From contig ONJX01000025.1 in assembly GCA_900318255.1 (NCBI GenBank), positions 16,201 through 80,200 of the forward strand: 64,000 bases of DNA, given 5' to 3'. The notes under the pieces were generated by a model that was not told where the DNA came from, ran no database searches, and saw only the letters and a program-made list of their open reading frames with translations. The stretch is from an uncultured Prevotellaceae bacterium. Its GTDB lineage: Bacteria; Bacteroidota; Bacteroidia; Bacteroidales; Muribaculaceae. Each line of letters begins with the position of its first letter. The stretch's first letter is position 1. Below are positions 26,503 to 35,452 of this stretch, one piece after another. The position numbers were made by a program, and so were the translations under genes.

Positions 26503-26799
26503 ATGCAAATAAAAACATTCACACTCAATGCGACAAATGCCAGTCGCTGCGAGGAAGAAATAAACAAGTTTCTTCGCTCGCATCGCATCTTGCGTGTAGA
26601 GCATCACTTTATAGAGAATGATGGAGGCACATGGGCAATGCTGATTGAATATCAGGACGAGCAGCCCAATGCCGTGAGCCCGGTGGCGAAACGCCGCAAC
26701 AGGAAAGACGTGACCGAGGGCATGAGTGAGGAACTGCGACTCAGGTATGAGACCCTGCGCCACATCCGTTCGGACCTGGTTGTCAAATACCCCCCTTGA
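26503..26799 (+). CDS. Truncated DGR accessory protein (HRDC-type family, N-terminal part)
   Basis: A 98-residue ORF with a purine-rich GGGAG just before its ATG. The sequence (KTFTLNATNASRCEEEINKF, LRSHRILRVEHHF, then RKDVTEGMSEELRLRYETL) resembles, as I remember them, the small proteins encoded between DGR targets and reverse transcriptases in Bacteroidales, which continue into an HRDC domain. Here the protein ends abruptly at DLVVKYPP where an inverted repeat (26791-26845) begins, so the HRDC part and everything downstream appear to be lost. Likely a pseudogene remnant. The family match is from memory and should be searched. Confidence 0.5.
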   Translation: MQIKTFTLNATNASRCEEEINKFLRSHRILRVEHHFIENDGGTWAMLIEYQDEQPNAVSPVAKRRNRKDVTEGMSEELRLRYETLRHIRSDLVVKYPP

Positions 26800-26873
26800 C
26801 TCTTGTGCAGCGAGCCCTAGCGAGCGCAACAAGAGTCAAAGGGGGTTACTCAGAGGTCAGCCTTCGGCTGAAA
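26791..26873. repeat. Inverted repeat plus copy of the dispersed 30-base repeat
   Basis: CCCCCTTGACTCTTG (26791-26805) pairs with CAAGAGTCAA plus GGGGG (26830-26845, one bulged A). It is followed by GGTTACTCAGAGGTCAGCCT... (26844-26873), which matches 20390-20419 at 29 of 30 bases. The element truncates the accessory ORF. Confidence 0.65.
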
Positions 26874-27234
26874 TCCGCCCCAAGAATAGCAAGCCCACAT
26901 ATTTTGTCTCTACCATTATCACATTGAATATAAGCCAATAGCAGGGGATTTATAATCTTTAATCGAACACTGTAAAAAATATAATTTCCTGCGTAAGCAG
27001 GCTTTTTGTGACCACGAAGTGGCAACTCTTTGCGATTATTCGAGCGTTGAAAAGGGAGTGACTTTGATAATCGCATTTCTACTTTAGAAACTTGAGTTAA
27101 ATAGTGGACTCATAGGCCGTGGCGCGTTGTGCCCCTTTTTGCGGTTTTTCTTTCTATTTTTTTCTCATCATTTTTTTACTCTACATTTTTTTTGCTAATT
27201 TTGTGCAGATTTACGAGACACAAAGAGTTACATT
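26874..27234. other. Intergenic region before the oxidoreductase gene
   Basis: AT-rich and without a convincing gene. It holds a small hairpin CCTGC-GTAA-GCAGG followed by CTTTTT (26991-27010), a stretch AGTGGACTCATA (27103-27114) that matches one end of the MITE at 39860-40001, and the -7 box TAATTTTG (27196-27203) for the next gene. Confidence 0.5.
27196..27203 (+). promoter_or_regulatory. -7 box TAATTTTG for the oxidoreductase operon
   Basis: TAATTTTG lies 31 bases before the ATG at 27235. The -33 position is a T-run without a distinct TTTG. Confidence 0.45.
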
Positions 27235-27852
27235 ATGGCAAAAGTATTATTTATTAACGGCTCACCTCGCAAGCAGGGCAACACCTTTGTTGCGCTCAGC
27301 GAGGTGGCTAAGACTCTGAAAGAGCAGGGTATTGACAGTGAGATTGCATGGATTGGAGTGAAGCCGGTGCGTGGGTGCATAGCGTGTGGTAACTGCAAGG
27401 CCACAGGCAACGGCAAGTGTGTGTTTGATGACGATGTCTGCAACGAGATGATTGACAAGATTAATGCTGCCGACGCTCTTGTGGTGGGCGCGCCAGTATA
27501 TTATGGCGTGCCTCCAGGTCAGACGATAGCACTCATTCAACGCGCTCTGTTTGCCGGCGCACAGGTTGCCAACAAGCCTGCCGCTGCTGTCACCGTGTGC
27601 CGCCGCGGTGGCTCAACAGCTGCTTTCCAGACGTTGCAGATGCCGTTCCAAATGGTGAACATGCCGCTGGTGACCTCTCAGTACTGGAACATCGCCTTTG
27701 GCATGAATCCCGAGGAGGCAAAACTCGACACCGAGGGTATGCAGACGATGCGCCAGCTTGCCCGCAACATGGCATGGCTGCTGCGTAGCATCCAGTCGCA
27801 GCCGGCTCCAGCTGTCGAGGACGAGTGGAAAGGCATGAATTTCATTAGATAA
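27235..27852 (+). CDS. Flavodoxin-like NAD(P)H-dependent oxidoreductase
   Basis: A 205-residue FMN-dependent reductase. The FMN phosphate-binding start (VLFINGSPRKQGNT, residues 4-17) and the second FMN segment ADALVVGAPVYYGVPPGQ (about 79-96) are clear. A CIACGNCK motif with two close cysteines near residue 46 occurs in the NADPH-dependent FMN reductase/iron-sulfur flavoprotein branch, but the full four-cysteine cluster motif is not visible. Likely roles are quinone or nitro-compound reduction. It is the first of three closely packed genes (AlkD-like protein and EamA transporter follow). Confidence 0.85.
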   Translation: MAKVLFINGSPRKQGNTFVALSEVAKTLKEQGIDSEIAWIGVKPVRGCIACGNCKATGNGKCVFDDDVCNEMIDKINAADALVVGAPVYYGVPPGQTIALIQRALFAGAQVANKPAAAVTVCRRGGSTAAFQTLQMPFQMVNMPLVTSQYWNIAFGMNPEEAKLDTEGMQTMRQLARNMAWLLRSIQSQPAPAVEDEWKGMNFIR

Positions 27853-27875
27853 AGGTGGCAGTGGCTAAATCTGCA

Positions 27876-28640
27876 ATGGCTGGTTTTTCAACCGCTAGTG
27901 GGGTAGTGGAGCACATGCTCTCGCTTGCCGATGAGCGGCAAGTAGAGCTCTTGAAGCGCTTTTTCAAGACTGGCGTAGGCGACTATGGCGAGGGCGACCA
28001 GTTCTTGGGAATAAAAGTTCCCGATACCCGTCGTGTGGTGTCTCAATGCAAAGCGTTGCCCTTTAACGAGATAGAGACGTTGCTCGCCTCACCTTGGCAT
28101 GAGGTGCGGTTGTGTGGCCTGCTGGTGCTGGTGGCGCAGTTTGAACACTCAGCAAAACGGGCAAAGAACAACGACGTTGCAGCTATCGCTTGTTGCGACT
28201 CTATTGTAGATTTCTATTTGAAGCATGCGCATTGCGCAAACAACTGGGATCTCGTTGACCTTTCGGTCTATAAAATAATAGGAGAGTGGCTGATGCTTCC
28301 CTCAAGCTATAGCTATGAGAAGAAGCTGGCGACCATCGACTGCCTTGCTGCCAGCGACAACCTGTGGAAGCAGCGCATGAGCATGGTGTGTACATTAGGC
28401 CCTCTCAGGCATGGCGAGGCGCTTTTCACCCTGCGTTATGCCGAGTGCCACCTGCATCACCGTCACGACTTGATGCACAAAGCGGTGGGATGGATGCTTC
28501 GCGAGATGGGCAAGAGGGTTAGCGTTGATGTGCTGCGTGACTTCTTGAGATGTCATGCCCATGAGATGCCTCGCACGGCATTGAGATATGCCATCGAGAG
28601 GCTTCCCGATGAAGAACGAAAACAGTGGATGACAAAATGA
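27876..28640 (+). CDS. DNA alkylation repair protein (AlkD-like)
   Basis: A helical-repeat (HEAT-like) protein of the AlkD family, which in characterised members excises alkylated bases. Seen: RFFKTGVGDYGEGDQFLGIK near the N-terminus and the central NNWDLVDLSVYKIIGEWL (the NNWDLVD segment carries the family's conserved Trp-Asp). I place the start at ATG 27876 (MAGFSTASGVVEHML); in-frame GTG codons at 27855 and 27861 would add up to seven residues, with 27855 only 2 bases after the oxidoreductase stop. It overlaps the start of the transporter gene (ATGA). The repair role is from family knowledge. Confidence 0.85.
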   Translation: MAGFSTASGVVEHMLSLADERQVELLKRFFKTGVGDYGEGDQFLGIKVPDTRRVVSQCKALPFNEIETLLASPWHEVRLCGLLVLVAQFEHSAKRAKNNDVAAIACCDSIVDFYLKHAHCANNWDLVDLSVYKIIGEWLMLPSSYSYEKKLATIDCLAASDNLWKQRMSMVCTLGPLRHGEALFTLRYAECHLHHRHDLMHKAVGWMLREMGKRVSVDVLRDFLRCHAHEMPRTALRYAIERLPDEERKQWMTK

Positions 28641-29536
28641 GAGGGATGAAAAGAAATATATCCAATGGATGGTATCATCTTATTGCCATTTTGGTGATAT
28701 TGGCTTGGGGAGTGTCTTTTCCTTTTACAACAATACTTCTTGCCAATGGCATTACCCCAACCGAGCTGTTTGTGTATCGCTCGATGATTGCTTACATTGG
28801 ACTGCTTGTGTTTTCACGATTCAAGGTTAAGTATTGGGGGTGGCGCGACGAGGCACTGGCATTGCTGTGCGGACTCACAGGGGGTGCCTTATACTTTGTG
28901 CTCCAAAATGTGGCTCTAAACCTCACACTCATGAGCGACGTGGTGATAGTGATAGCTATCAATCCGTTGCTCACTACCATCTTGGCTGCCATTTTCCTGA
29001 AGGAAGAACATTTCTCGTGGAAGATACTGCTTAGTTCGGCAGTGGCTTTTGCAGGAGTTGCGGTAGTGACGTTCAGGGATGGCTTTGTGTGGGGAAATGG
29101 CCTGCTGGGAAATATCTTGTCGTTTCTGGCGGCTCTCTCTTGGGCTGTCTATAGTGTGCTTCTCAAGCGAGTGCAAGGCCGTCACAGCACCTTGTCGATT
29201 ACCCGCAAGGTGATGTTCTATGGAGTGCTGTGCGCCTTTCCATTTATGTTCCTTGAACCAGTCACGCCCTTGTCAACAATCATGCGCCCCGACTTGCTGG
29301 CCAACTTACTCTTCTTGGCTCTTATTTGCTCAATGGCAGCGTTCTTCATTTGGAATTTGGTAATCAAGAAGATTGGCGCAATAAGGGCAAGCAATTACCT
29401 GTATCTAGATCCCATAATCTCGATAGTGATGGGAGTGATACTCCTTGGTGAGAGAGTTACTGCTATTGCCGTGATAGGGTGCGCCCTGGTGCTCCTGGGT
29501 GTGATAATGGTAGAAAAGATGACAATAAATAATTAA
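28637..29536 (+). CDS. EamA/DMT-family transporter
   Basis: A 299-residue inner-membrane protein with ten predicted spans arranged as two EamA repeats (ILAWGVSFPFTTILLANGIT in the first half, LALICSMAAFFIWNLVIKKI in the second; the second repeat ends SIVMGVILLGERVTAIAVIG). Such carriers export amino acids or metabolites. The ATG at 28637 overlaps the AlkD stop (ATGA), so translation is probably coupled; an in-frame GTG at 28625 is less likely. Substrate unknown. Confidence 0.9.
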   Translation: MRGMKRNISNGWYHLIAILVILAWGVSFPFTTILLANGITPTELFVYRSMIAYIGLLVFSRFKVKYWGWRDEALALLCGLTGGALYFVLQNVALNLTLMSDVVIVIAINPLLTTILAAIFLKEEHFSWKILLSSAVAFAGVAVVTFRDGFVWGNGLLGNILSFLAALSWAVYSVLLKRVQGRHSTLSITRKVMFYGVLCAFPFMFLEPVTPLSTIMRPDLLANLLFLALICSMAAFFIWNLVIKKIGAIRASNYLYLDPIISIVMGVILLGERVTAIAVIGCALVLLGVIMVEKMTINN

Positions 29537-29618
29537 GTGTTAACTGTTAAGTGTTAACTGTTAAGTGTTAAGTGTGAACTATCAACTATTAACTATTAAC
29601 TATTAACTATCAACTATC
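29537..29618. repeat. Short tandem repeats of GTTAACT/ATTAACT type
   Basis: The 82 bases between the transporter and carbonic anhydrase genes are copies of TTAAGTGTTAACTG followed by ATTAACT/ATCAACT heptamers running right up to the start codon. Related TTAAGT/CTTAAC repeats occur at 18410-18446 and 23056-23083. Confidence 0.8.
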
Positions 29619-30164
29619 ATGATTGACGATATTCTGAAATTCAACCGAGATTTTGTTGAGCGTGGTGAATATGAGAAGTATGTGACCGATAAATATCCCG
29701 ACAAGAAGCTTGCCGTGCTAAGCTGCATGGACACGCGACTGACAGAGCTTTTGCCAGCAGCACTGGGTCTCCGCAATGGTGATGCCAAGATTATCAAGAA
29801 TGCAGGAGCACTTATCATGTCGCCCTACGATAGTGCGATGCGGTCCTTGCTGGTGGCCATATATGAATTAGGTGTGGAAGAAATTATGGTGGTAGCTCAC
29901 ACCACCTGCGGTGCCTGCCACATGTCATTCGCCCAATTTGAGAGTCACATCCTCGAGCGCGGCATCAGCGAGCACACATTATCGACGATTAGGCACAGCG
30001 GCATCGACCTCGACCAGTGGCTTGAGGGTTTTCACGATACCACCCAATCGGTGCTTGCCACGGTAGCTACGATACGTAATCATCCGTTGGTGCCCCAGGA
30101 TGTGGTGGTGCGTGGTTTCATTATCAACTCGGTGACTGGTGCTCTCGACGAGGTGAAATCGTGA
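29619..30164 (+). CDS. Beta-class carbonic anhydrase
   Basis: A 181-residue cytosolic zinc enzyme that interconverts CO2 and bicarbonate. Zinc ligands and the Asp-Arg dyad are in the usual places: SCMDTRL (Cys about 38, Asp 40, Arg 42) and AHTTCGACHM (His about 91, Cys about 94). The NAG segment (IIKNAGALI) is also present. The short length fits the small beta-CA subgroup. It is preceded by a short-repeat tract rather than a recognisable promoter. Confidence 0.9.
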   Translation: MIDDILKFNRDFVERGEYEKYVTDKYPDKKLAVLSCMDTRLTELLPAALGLRNGDAKIIKNAGALIMSPYDSAMRSLLVAIYELGVEEIMVVAHTTCGACHMSFAQFESHILERGISEHTLSTIRHSGIDLDQWLEGFHDTTQSVLATVATIRNHPLVPQDVVVRGFIINSVTGALDEVKS

Positions 30165-30286
30165 AAATTTAAGCACAATGTCTGCTTTTTGTGCATATTT
30201 TCCTGAGAAAATATTTGGAAAAGCTCTTTTTTTTACTTGTTGGTAAAAAAAAATGTCAATAATGCTTGCATAATTCATTTTTTTAC

Positions 30287-30294
30287 TAATTTCG
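30287..30294 (+). promoter_or_regulatory. -7 box variant TAATTTCG
   Basis: TAATTTCG with TTG (30266-30268) 18 bases upstream, 35 bases before the ATG at 30330. One mismatch to TAnnTTTG. Confidence 0.4.
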
Positions 30295-30329
30295 CACCGA
30301 AAACTAATGTCAAACGATAATAATACACT

Positions 30330-30878
30330 ATGATTTACAAGTTTCTGATAGGTTCAGAAGAAGCCGGAAATTTTAAATTGGAGATTGCTATTGATAGTTC
30401 AGACACCTTTGTTAGACTGCGCAACACTATCTTGGAGGCCGCAGGTTATGATAAGGGGCAGATGGACTCGTTCATTATTTGCGATGATGATTGGTGTAAG
30501 GAAAAAGAGGTTACTTACTTTGATATGGATACCGATTCAGATGAAGACATCTGGATCATGGAAGACACTCCTCTTGATGAGTTGATAGAAGACGAGGGTC
30601 AGAAGATGAAATTTGTTTTTGATTACATGACTGAGCGTTATTTCTATATGATACTCAAGGAGACAGTGCCAGGCAAGAGCCTTCACGACCCCTTGTGCCA
30701 GCGCAAGGAGGGAAAGGCACCTCAAGAGACCTTGCCCGACATGTTCTCGGCACCAGTAAAGGTTGACACCGATATTGATGAACTCGATGAGGCTTTTTAT
30801 GGAGAAGAAAGCTTCAATGAGGAGGAGCTGCGAGAGTTAAGCGACGAGTTTGAGAAAGACCGCGAAGAAGGCATATAG
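30330..30878 (+). CDS. pRiA4b ORF-3-like acidic protein
   Basis: A 182-residue, strongly acidic cytosolic protein. The N-terminus (MIYKFLIGSEEAGNFKLEIA, then SDTFVRLRNTILEAAGYD and MDSFIICDDDW) and the following FVFDYMTERYFYMILKE match the pattern of the plasmid pRiA4b ORF-3-like/TnpR passenger domain, whose function is unknown. The C-terminus is a Glu/Asp-rich tail (DELDEAFYGEESFNEEELRE). No close operon partner. The family call is moderate and the function is open. Confidence 0.7.
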   Translation: MIYKFLIGSEEAGNFKLEIAIDSSDTFVRLRNTILEAAGYDKGQMDSFIICDDDWCKEKEVTYFDMDTDSDEDIWIMEDTPLDELIEDEGQKMKFVFDYMTERYFYMILKETVPGKSLHDPLCQRKEGKAPQETLPDMFSAPVKVDTDIDELDEAFYGEESFNEEELRELSDEFEKDREEGI

Positions 30879-30947
30879 TGCAAATTGTTAACGCAGTTTA
30901 AGACTATAAACTATCCTCGTTCCACTTTATATGAGTTAGTAATTAGT

Positions 30948-30981
30948 AGTGAGCCACGCTTTGGTTAGAGCGTGGCTCACT
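30948..30981. terminator. Terminator hairpin between convergent genes
   Basis: AGTGAGCCACGCT (30948-30960) pairs perfectly with AGCGTGGCTCACT (30969-30981). It lies 31 bases past galM on the minus strand and 70 bases past the gene at 30330-30878. Confidence 0.75.
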
Positions 30982-31011
30982 GATAATAGTATATATATGT
31001 GTGATGTTTGT

Positions 31012-32076
31012 TTAGGCTGTTGTGAAGCGGTAGATGGTGCGTGTGAAATAGGTGTCGCCAGGGCGCAGCTCGCATGAGGGGTACTCGGGGCAGTTGGGTG
31101 TGTTAGGGTAGTGCTGTGTCTCGAATGCCACAGCAGAGCGTGCAGGATAGCCAACGCCGAACTTGCCTTTAAGGTTCTCATCGAGGAAATTGCCAGTATA
31201 TATCTGCACTGCAGGCTCGGTTGTGAACACCTCCATGGCAATGCCCGTGACAGGCGACATTACACGCAGTGCCACTTTACTCAAGTCGCCAGGGTGGTTG
31301 ATGGCGAAGCTGTGGTCATAGCCATTGCCGTTCTTGAGTTGTTCGTTGTCGGCATTAATGTCTTGCCCTATGGGTTTGGGGGTGCGGAAGTCGAAAGGCG
31401 TGCCTGCCACATCCATGAAAGAGCCATCGGTTATGAGTGTCTCGTCGGCGGGCGTGATGCGGTCGGCATCGATGGTGAGCACGTGGTTGTGTATGCTCGA
31501 GGCGAGGTCGCCATTGAGGTTGAAGTAGGAGTGGTTGGTGAGGTTGATGATGGTGGGCTTGTCGGTAGTGGCACTATACTCTATGTCGATGGCATTATCG
31601 TCGGTAAGTGTATATATCACCTTCACGTTGAGTGTGCCTGGAAATCCTTCATTGCCATCGGGATCTACCAGTGTGAGTTCTAGGCGATTGCCATCTTGCT
31701 TTGCGTCCCACACTTTTTTGTCATAGCCTTTCATGCCTCCATGCAAGCAGTGGGGGCCATTATTGATGGGGAGATTATATTCCACACCGTCGATGGTGAA
31801 CTTCCCGTAACCAATGCGGTTGCCATAGCGGCCGATGAGAGCACCAAAGTTGCCGTCGTCGGCAAGGTAGTTGGTAATGCTGTCATGCCCCAGTTCCACG
31901 TCGGTGAGTTTGCCGTCGTGGTCGGGTACCATAAGGCTCACGATGCGCCCTCCATAGTTGGTGATACAGGCTTCCATGCCGTTGTTGTTGGTGAGCACAA
32001 AGAGTGCCACAGGCTTGCCATCAACGATGTCAAAAAAGTTCTTCGGGTCAAGTCCCGATTTTGTAATTCCAGTCAT
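31012..32076 (-). CDS. galM: Aldose 1-epimerase (galactose mutarotase)
   Basis: A 354-residue enzyme that interconverts alpha- and beta-anomers of galactose/glucose. Motifs: NYGGRIVSLMVPD near residue 40, the catalytic His region GPHCLHGGMKGYDKKVWDA near 110, LTNHSYFNLNGD near 180, and the C-terminal catalytic Glu segment AVAFETQHYPNTPN near 315. There is no signal peptide, so it is cytosolic. A TAACTTTG -7 box is at 32173-32166 on the minus strand. It is not next to galK/galT here. Confidence 0.93.
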   Translation of the reverse strand: MTGITKSGLDPKNFFDIVDGKPVALFVLTNNNGMEACITNYGGRIVSLMVPDHDGKLTDVELGHDSITNYLADDGNFGALIGRYGNRIGYGKFTIDGVEYNLPINNGPHCLHGGMKGYDKKVWDAKQDGNRLELTLVDPDGNEGFPGTLNVKVIYTLTDDNAIDIEYSATTDKPTIINLTNHSYFNLNGDLASSIHNHVLTIDADRITPADETLITDGSFMDVAGTPFDFRTPKPIGQDINADNEQLKNGNGYDHSFAINHPGDLSKVALRVMSPVTGIAMEVFTTEPAVQIYTGNFLDENLKGKFGVGYPARSAVAFETQHYPNTPNCPEYPSCELRPGDTYFTRTIYRFTTA

Positions 32077-32165
32077 GATAATTAATGAGTTAGAAATATT
32101 TATTTTTGTATCTTAATTTTTTGGCAAATGATTTAGTGAGATGTGTAGAAAATTAAAATGGGTCA

Positions 32166-32173
32166 CAAAGTTA
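32166..32173 (-). promoter_or_regulatory. galM -7 box TAACTTTG
   Basis: The minus strand reads TAACTTTG 90 bases before the galM start. TTTG at 32202-32199 is 25 bases upstream, wider than usual. Confidence 0.45.
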
Positions 32174-32275
32174 TAAAAAAATAATAAAAAGTAATGGTCA
32201 AATTTGTTTATTATTTGAAAAATGACGAATTTTGCTCAACAAAAGCGTATTTTTGAACAGAAAAAATCATTGAAG

Positions 32276-33160
32276 ATGCTAAGAAAATTAACGATATTTA
32301 CCCTGCTTTTTGCGCTAGTGTCGTGTCCCGACGTGGCATTTGGCAGAAAAAAGAAAGACAAGAAAGAACAGCAGAAACCACAACCAGTTTTTTTTGAGCC
32401 AAAGGCCAGTGAGGTGGATTTGCCCATAACCAATGAGATGGAGCAGATTAATGGCGAGTGGAATGTGATAGAAATTAATGAGACTGAGGTGTCAAGGGTG
32501 GCAGGGTCGAGAGTGTATCTCAACTTTGATGTGCCAGGACACATGCTTTATGGCAACACTGGCACTAACGCCATAAATGCGACTTATAGCCTTAAAAAAG
32601 ATAATAAAATCTCGTTTGACAATATGCTGGTAACCAGGAAAAGTGGTGGCTATTTTCAGTATATTGAGCGCGACCTACTAAAGGCACTTGGCGACGTGGT
32701 GTCGGTGGCGCTTACAAAGGTGGGTGATACCGAATTCATGGAAATGAAAGACCGTCATCGCAATGTGATAATCAAGCTTCGCCGTCAAAACCTCGACTTT
32801 TTGAATGGTCCCTGGCTGGTGAAGATTATCAATGGCGAGGATGTCATTGACCGCGACATCAAGCTCGTTAATGATATTGACATGCTCACTGTCAACATCA
32901 CGAGTGGATGTAATATCATCAATGGGGTAATCACGATAGACCCATTTAAGGAGCATGCCATTGAATATGAGGACCTGAAATCATCACATCATCAGTGTCC
33001 TAATATCGACACTGAGACTCGCTTGCTCATAGCCCTTGAGGAGGCACAGTTTTGCCACAAGCGCAATGACCGCGAGGTTGAACTCCTCACCACTGAGCAC
33101 GACGAGATGGGCAAGTCGGTAAACAAGACACTTGTCGTTCTTGAGAAAGTGAGATTGTAG
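32276..33160 (+). CDS. Lipoprotein with two META domains
   Basis: I start this gene at ATG 32276 (MLRKLTIFTLLFALVSCPD), which gives a clean lipoprotein signal with lipobox LVSC; an in-frame ATG at 32222 would add 18 charged residues before the signal. A TATTTTTG box at 32248-32255 also favours the later start. The mature protein (about 295 residues in total) carries a Lys/Gln-rich linker and two META/HslJ-like units beginning INGEWNVIEINETEV and LNGPWLVKIINGEDV; the second has TSGCNIINGVI, the family's C-N-x-x-x-G motif. META proteins are envelope-located and of unclear function. The TPR gene follows 24 bases on. Confidence 0.8.
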   Translation: MLRKLTIFTLLFALVSCPDVAFGRKKKDKKEQQKPQPVFFEPKASEVDLPITNEMEQINGEWNVIEINETEVSRVAGSRVYLNFDVPGHMLYGNTGTNAINATYSLKKDNKISFDNMLVTRKSGGYFQYIERDLLKALGDVVSVALTKVGDTEFMEMKDRHRNVIIKLRRQNLDFLNGPWLVKIINGEDVIDRDIKLVNDIDMLTVNITSGCNIINGVITIDPFKEHAIEYEDLKSSHHQCPNIDTETRLLIALEEAQFCHKRNDREVELLTTEHDEMGKSVNKTLVVLEKVRL

Positions 33161-33184
33161 AACACATTTTTGTGATTGTGGCTC

Positions 33185-35452
33185 ATGGCACGCCGATTAC
33201 CTCTAGCCATCATCATTGTGGCGCTGCTGGCATTGAATGCTGGCACTGCCGCTGCTCAAATCAATACTGAGCAGGTGATGACCATTGGGCGCAATGCATT
33301 ATATTTTGAAGACTACATTCTTTCAATTCAGTATTTTAACCAGGTTATTCAACAAAAGCCTTATCTTCCAGAGCCCTATTTTTATCGAGCCGTAGCCAAG
33401 ATTTCGCTCGACGACTATTCGGGCGCTGAGTCCGATGCATCACAGTGCATAGAGATAAACCCGTTTATCAAAGATGCTTATCGCGTGCGTGCCGTGGCAC
33501 GACACAACACAAAAAAATTTGAAGCAGCGATTGACGATTACAAAACCTGCCTGCAGATGCGTCCTGATGACCCTGACATCATGCTCAACATGGCAATGTG
33601 TGAGCTGGCGCTCAAGAACTATAGCACTGCCGACAGTTGCCTCTCTTGGTGCCTTGAGCGTGACTCCACCAGCGAGCGAGCTTGCTTGGGCATGGCACAG
33701 CTGTGCCTTGAGCAGAATGACTCGGTGGGCGCTCTTAACTACGTGACGAGGTGTATTAACAGTCACAAAAACAATCCACAGGCCTATTTGGCTCGTTGTG
33801 AGATTTATACTAACTATCTGAAGGACTATAACAAAGCTCTTGAGGACATTGATGAGGTGATTAAACTTGAGCCCAGCAATGCTGGCTACTATATTAACCG
33901 ATCCTATCTTAGATACCAAATTAACGACATTCGCGGCACGATGGCCGACTTGGACTATGCTATCGCCATTGCCCCCAACAACGTGACGGCTCATTATAAC
34001 CGTGCCTTGCTGCGCAGTGAAGTGGGCGACTATAACAAGGCGGTTGAGGACTATGACTTTGTGCTCGAGCATGACCCTGATAACTATCCGGCATTCTATA
34101 ACAGAACTATGATGCTCATTAACATTGGGCACTACCAGCAAGGCATCAGTGGCCTTAATGCAATGCTTGAGAAAGATAAAGATGACTTCGTGGCTCTCTA
34201 TCAACGCGCTATGCTCTATATTGAGACTCGCCAGTATCAGTCGGCGTTGCGTGACTTAAACTCTATTCTTTCGAAGTATCCTAAGTTTGAGAGTGGATAC
34301 ATGTTGCGTGCACAAATCAAGCAGAGGCTAGGCGACAAGCGAGGTTATGAGAAAGATTTGGAGACTGCTGTGGCAGTAATGAAGACCAAGGGTGTACACT
34401 ATAGTTCATTTAATCCGGTGGATTTAGAGCGTGAACACTCACAAGAGATACATAACAAGCGCGCCCAGCAGCACCTTGACAAGCAAGAGCAAGAGGCACA
34501 ACGGCAACGCGAGATGATGGACGGCAGCTTAGAGGAGTCGGTAGAAGAGGTGAAAAAACGCTTCAGTCAGTTGCTGGTGGTGGATGTGAACAACGAGCTT
34601 AAGCCCGAGGTGGCGTTAGAGAGCGATGGCCTCTACGATGAGAAAGCGGGACACCGTCGCTACCGCAACAAAACTCGAGGTTTTATTCAAGACAACCAAG
34701 TGGAAGTGCAACCGCAGGGCGTGTTCTCACTTTCATATTACGGTCATGACAACAAGCTAAATGGCCGCACTCATTTCATGAAGGAGATAACGCAGGTCAA
34801 TGAGCTGCATGTGCTCACGAGTTCACTCACTCTTGTGTGCGGCACTTCTAATCTTTCGGAGTTAGAAGCAAGGTCGAGATTTAATAGCGTCGATTATTTC
34901 AATGGATTGTTGGCCACCGGGACGGTGCGAGCCATCGACTATTTTGGCAGGGCTATGGATTACTTTTTGCTTAAAGATGTGGATGCTGCCATTGCCGATG
35001 CCGGCCGTGCCATTGATGCTAATAGTGATTTTGTGCTTGCCTACTTCTTGAGGTTTAATGCTCGCATGGAGAAACTGCAACTCGATGGGGCTACCCACAC
35101 AGAGCACGGCGATGGGGACGAGGGACAGGCTCTGCTCTCACGGCGTGCCAGGGAAGTGGCACTCAGCGACATGGCTTCAGATTTGGGAAAAATCATAGCA
35201 TTGTCGCCTCGCAATATCTATGCCCACTACAATCTCGCTTATGTGCAGGCATTGATGGGTGAGGGTGACGCCGCTATCGCCAGTTATTCGCGGGCCATCG
35301 AGCTAAAGCCCGACCTAGGCGAGGCCTATTTTAACCGGGCTCTTATTTATCTGCAGTTCGGCGATAAAGAAAAAGGAATTGCCGATCTCAGCAAGGCTGG
35401 CGAGCTCGGAATACTCCCCAGCTATAACATCCTCAAGCGCATGACACGATAG
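33185..35452 (+). CDS. Exported tetratricopeptide repeat protein
   Basis: A 755-residue exported protein. The start is the ATG at 33185, giving the signal peptide MARRLPLAIIIVALLALNAG; an upstream in-frame TTG is unlikely. Mature residues about 30-400 are a long run of TPRs (for example YDFVLEHDPDNYPAFYNRTM, LGDKRGYEKDLETAV), followed by a charged coiled stretch (HLDKQEQEAQRQREMMDG), a non-TPR domain, and two or three TPRs at the end (GDAAIASYSRAIELKPDLGE). Probably a periplasmic or outer-membrane-linked scaffold, co-transcribed with the META lipoprotein. The stop codon is followed at once by the octanucleotide array. Confidence 0.85.
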   Translation: MARRLPLAIIIVALLALNAGTAAAQINTEQVMTIGRNALYFEDYILSIQYFNQVIQQKPYLPEPYFYRAVAKISLDDYSGAESDASQCIEINPFIKDAYRVRAVARHNTKKFEAAIDDYKTCLQMRPDDPDIMLNMAMCELALKNYSTADSCLSWCLERDSTSERACLGMAQLCLEQNDSVGALNYVTRCINSHKNNPQAYLARCEIYTNYLKDYNKALEDIDEVIKLEPSNAGYYINRSYLRYQINDIRGTMADLDYAIAIAPNNVTAHYNRALLRSEVGDYNKAVEDYDFVLEHDPDNYPAFYNRTMMLINIGHYQQGISGLNAMLEKDKDDFVALYQRAMLYIETRQYQSALRDLNSILSKYPKFESGYMLRAQIKQRLGDKRGYEKDLETAVAVMKTKGVHYSSFNPVDLEREHSQEIHNKRAQQHLDKQEQEAQRQREMMDGSLEESVEEVKKRFSQLLVVDVNNELKPEVALESDGLYDEKAGHRRYRNKTRGFIQDNQVEVQPQGVFSLSYYGHDNKLNGRTHFMKEITQVNELHVLTSSLTLVCGTSNLSELEARSRFNSVDYFNGLLATGTVRAIDYFGRAMDYFLLKDVDAAIADAGRAIDANSDFVLAYFLRFNARMEKLQLDGATHTEHGDGDEGQALLSRRAREVALSDMASDLGKIIALSPRNIYAHYNLAYVQALMGEGDAAIASYSRAIELKPDLGEAYFNRALIYLQFGDKEKGIADLSKAGELGILPSYNILKRMTR

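Noticed and set aside
27103..27114. AGTGGACTCATA, a possible second copy of the MITE found at 39860-40001
   Set aside because: Only one end-like stretch of 9-12 bases matches and no opposite inverted end is found nearby; chance or an old remnant cannot be told apart.
29537..29618. Operator sites for the carbonic anhydrase gene
   Set aside because: The GTTAACT-type repeats also occur in unrelated intergenic places (18410-18446, 23056-23083), so they look like a simple-sequence family rather than a dedicated control site.
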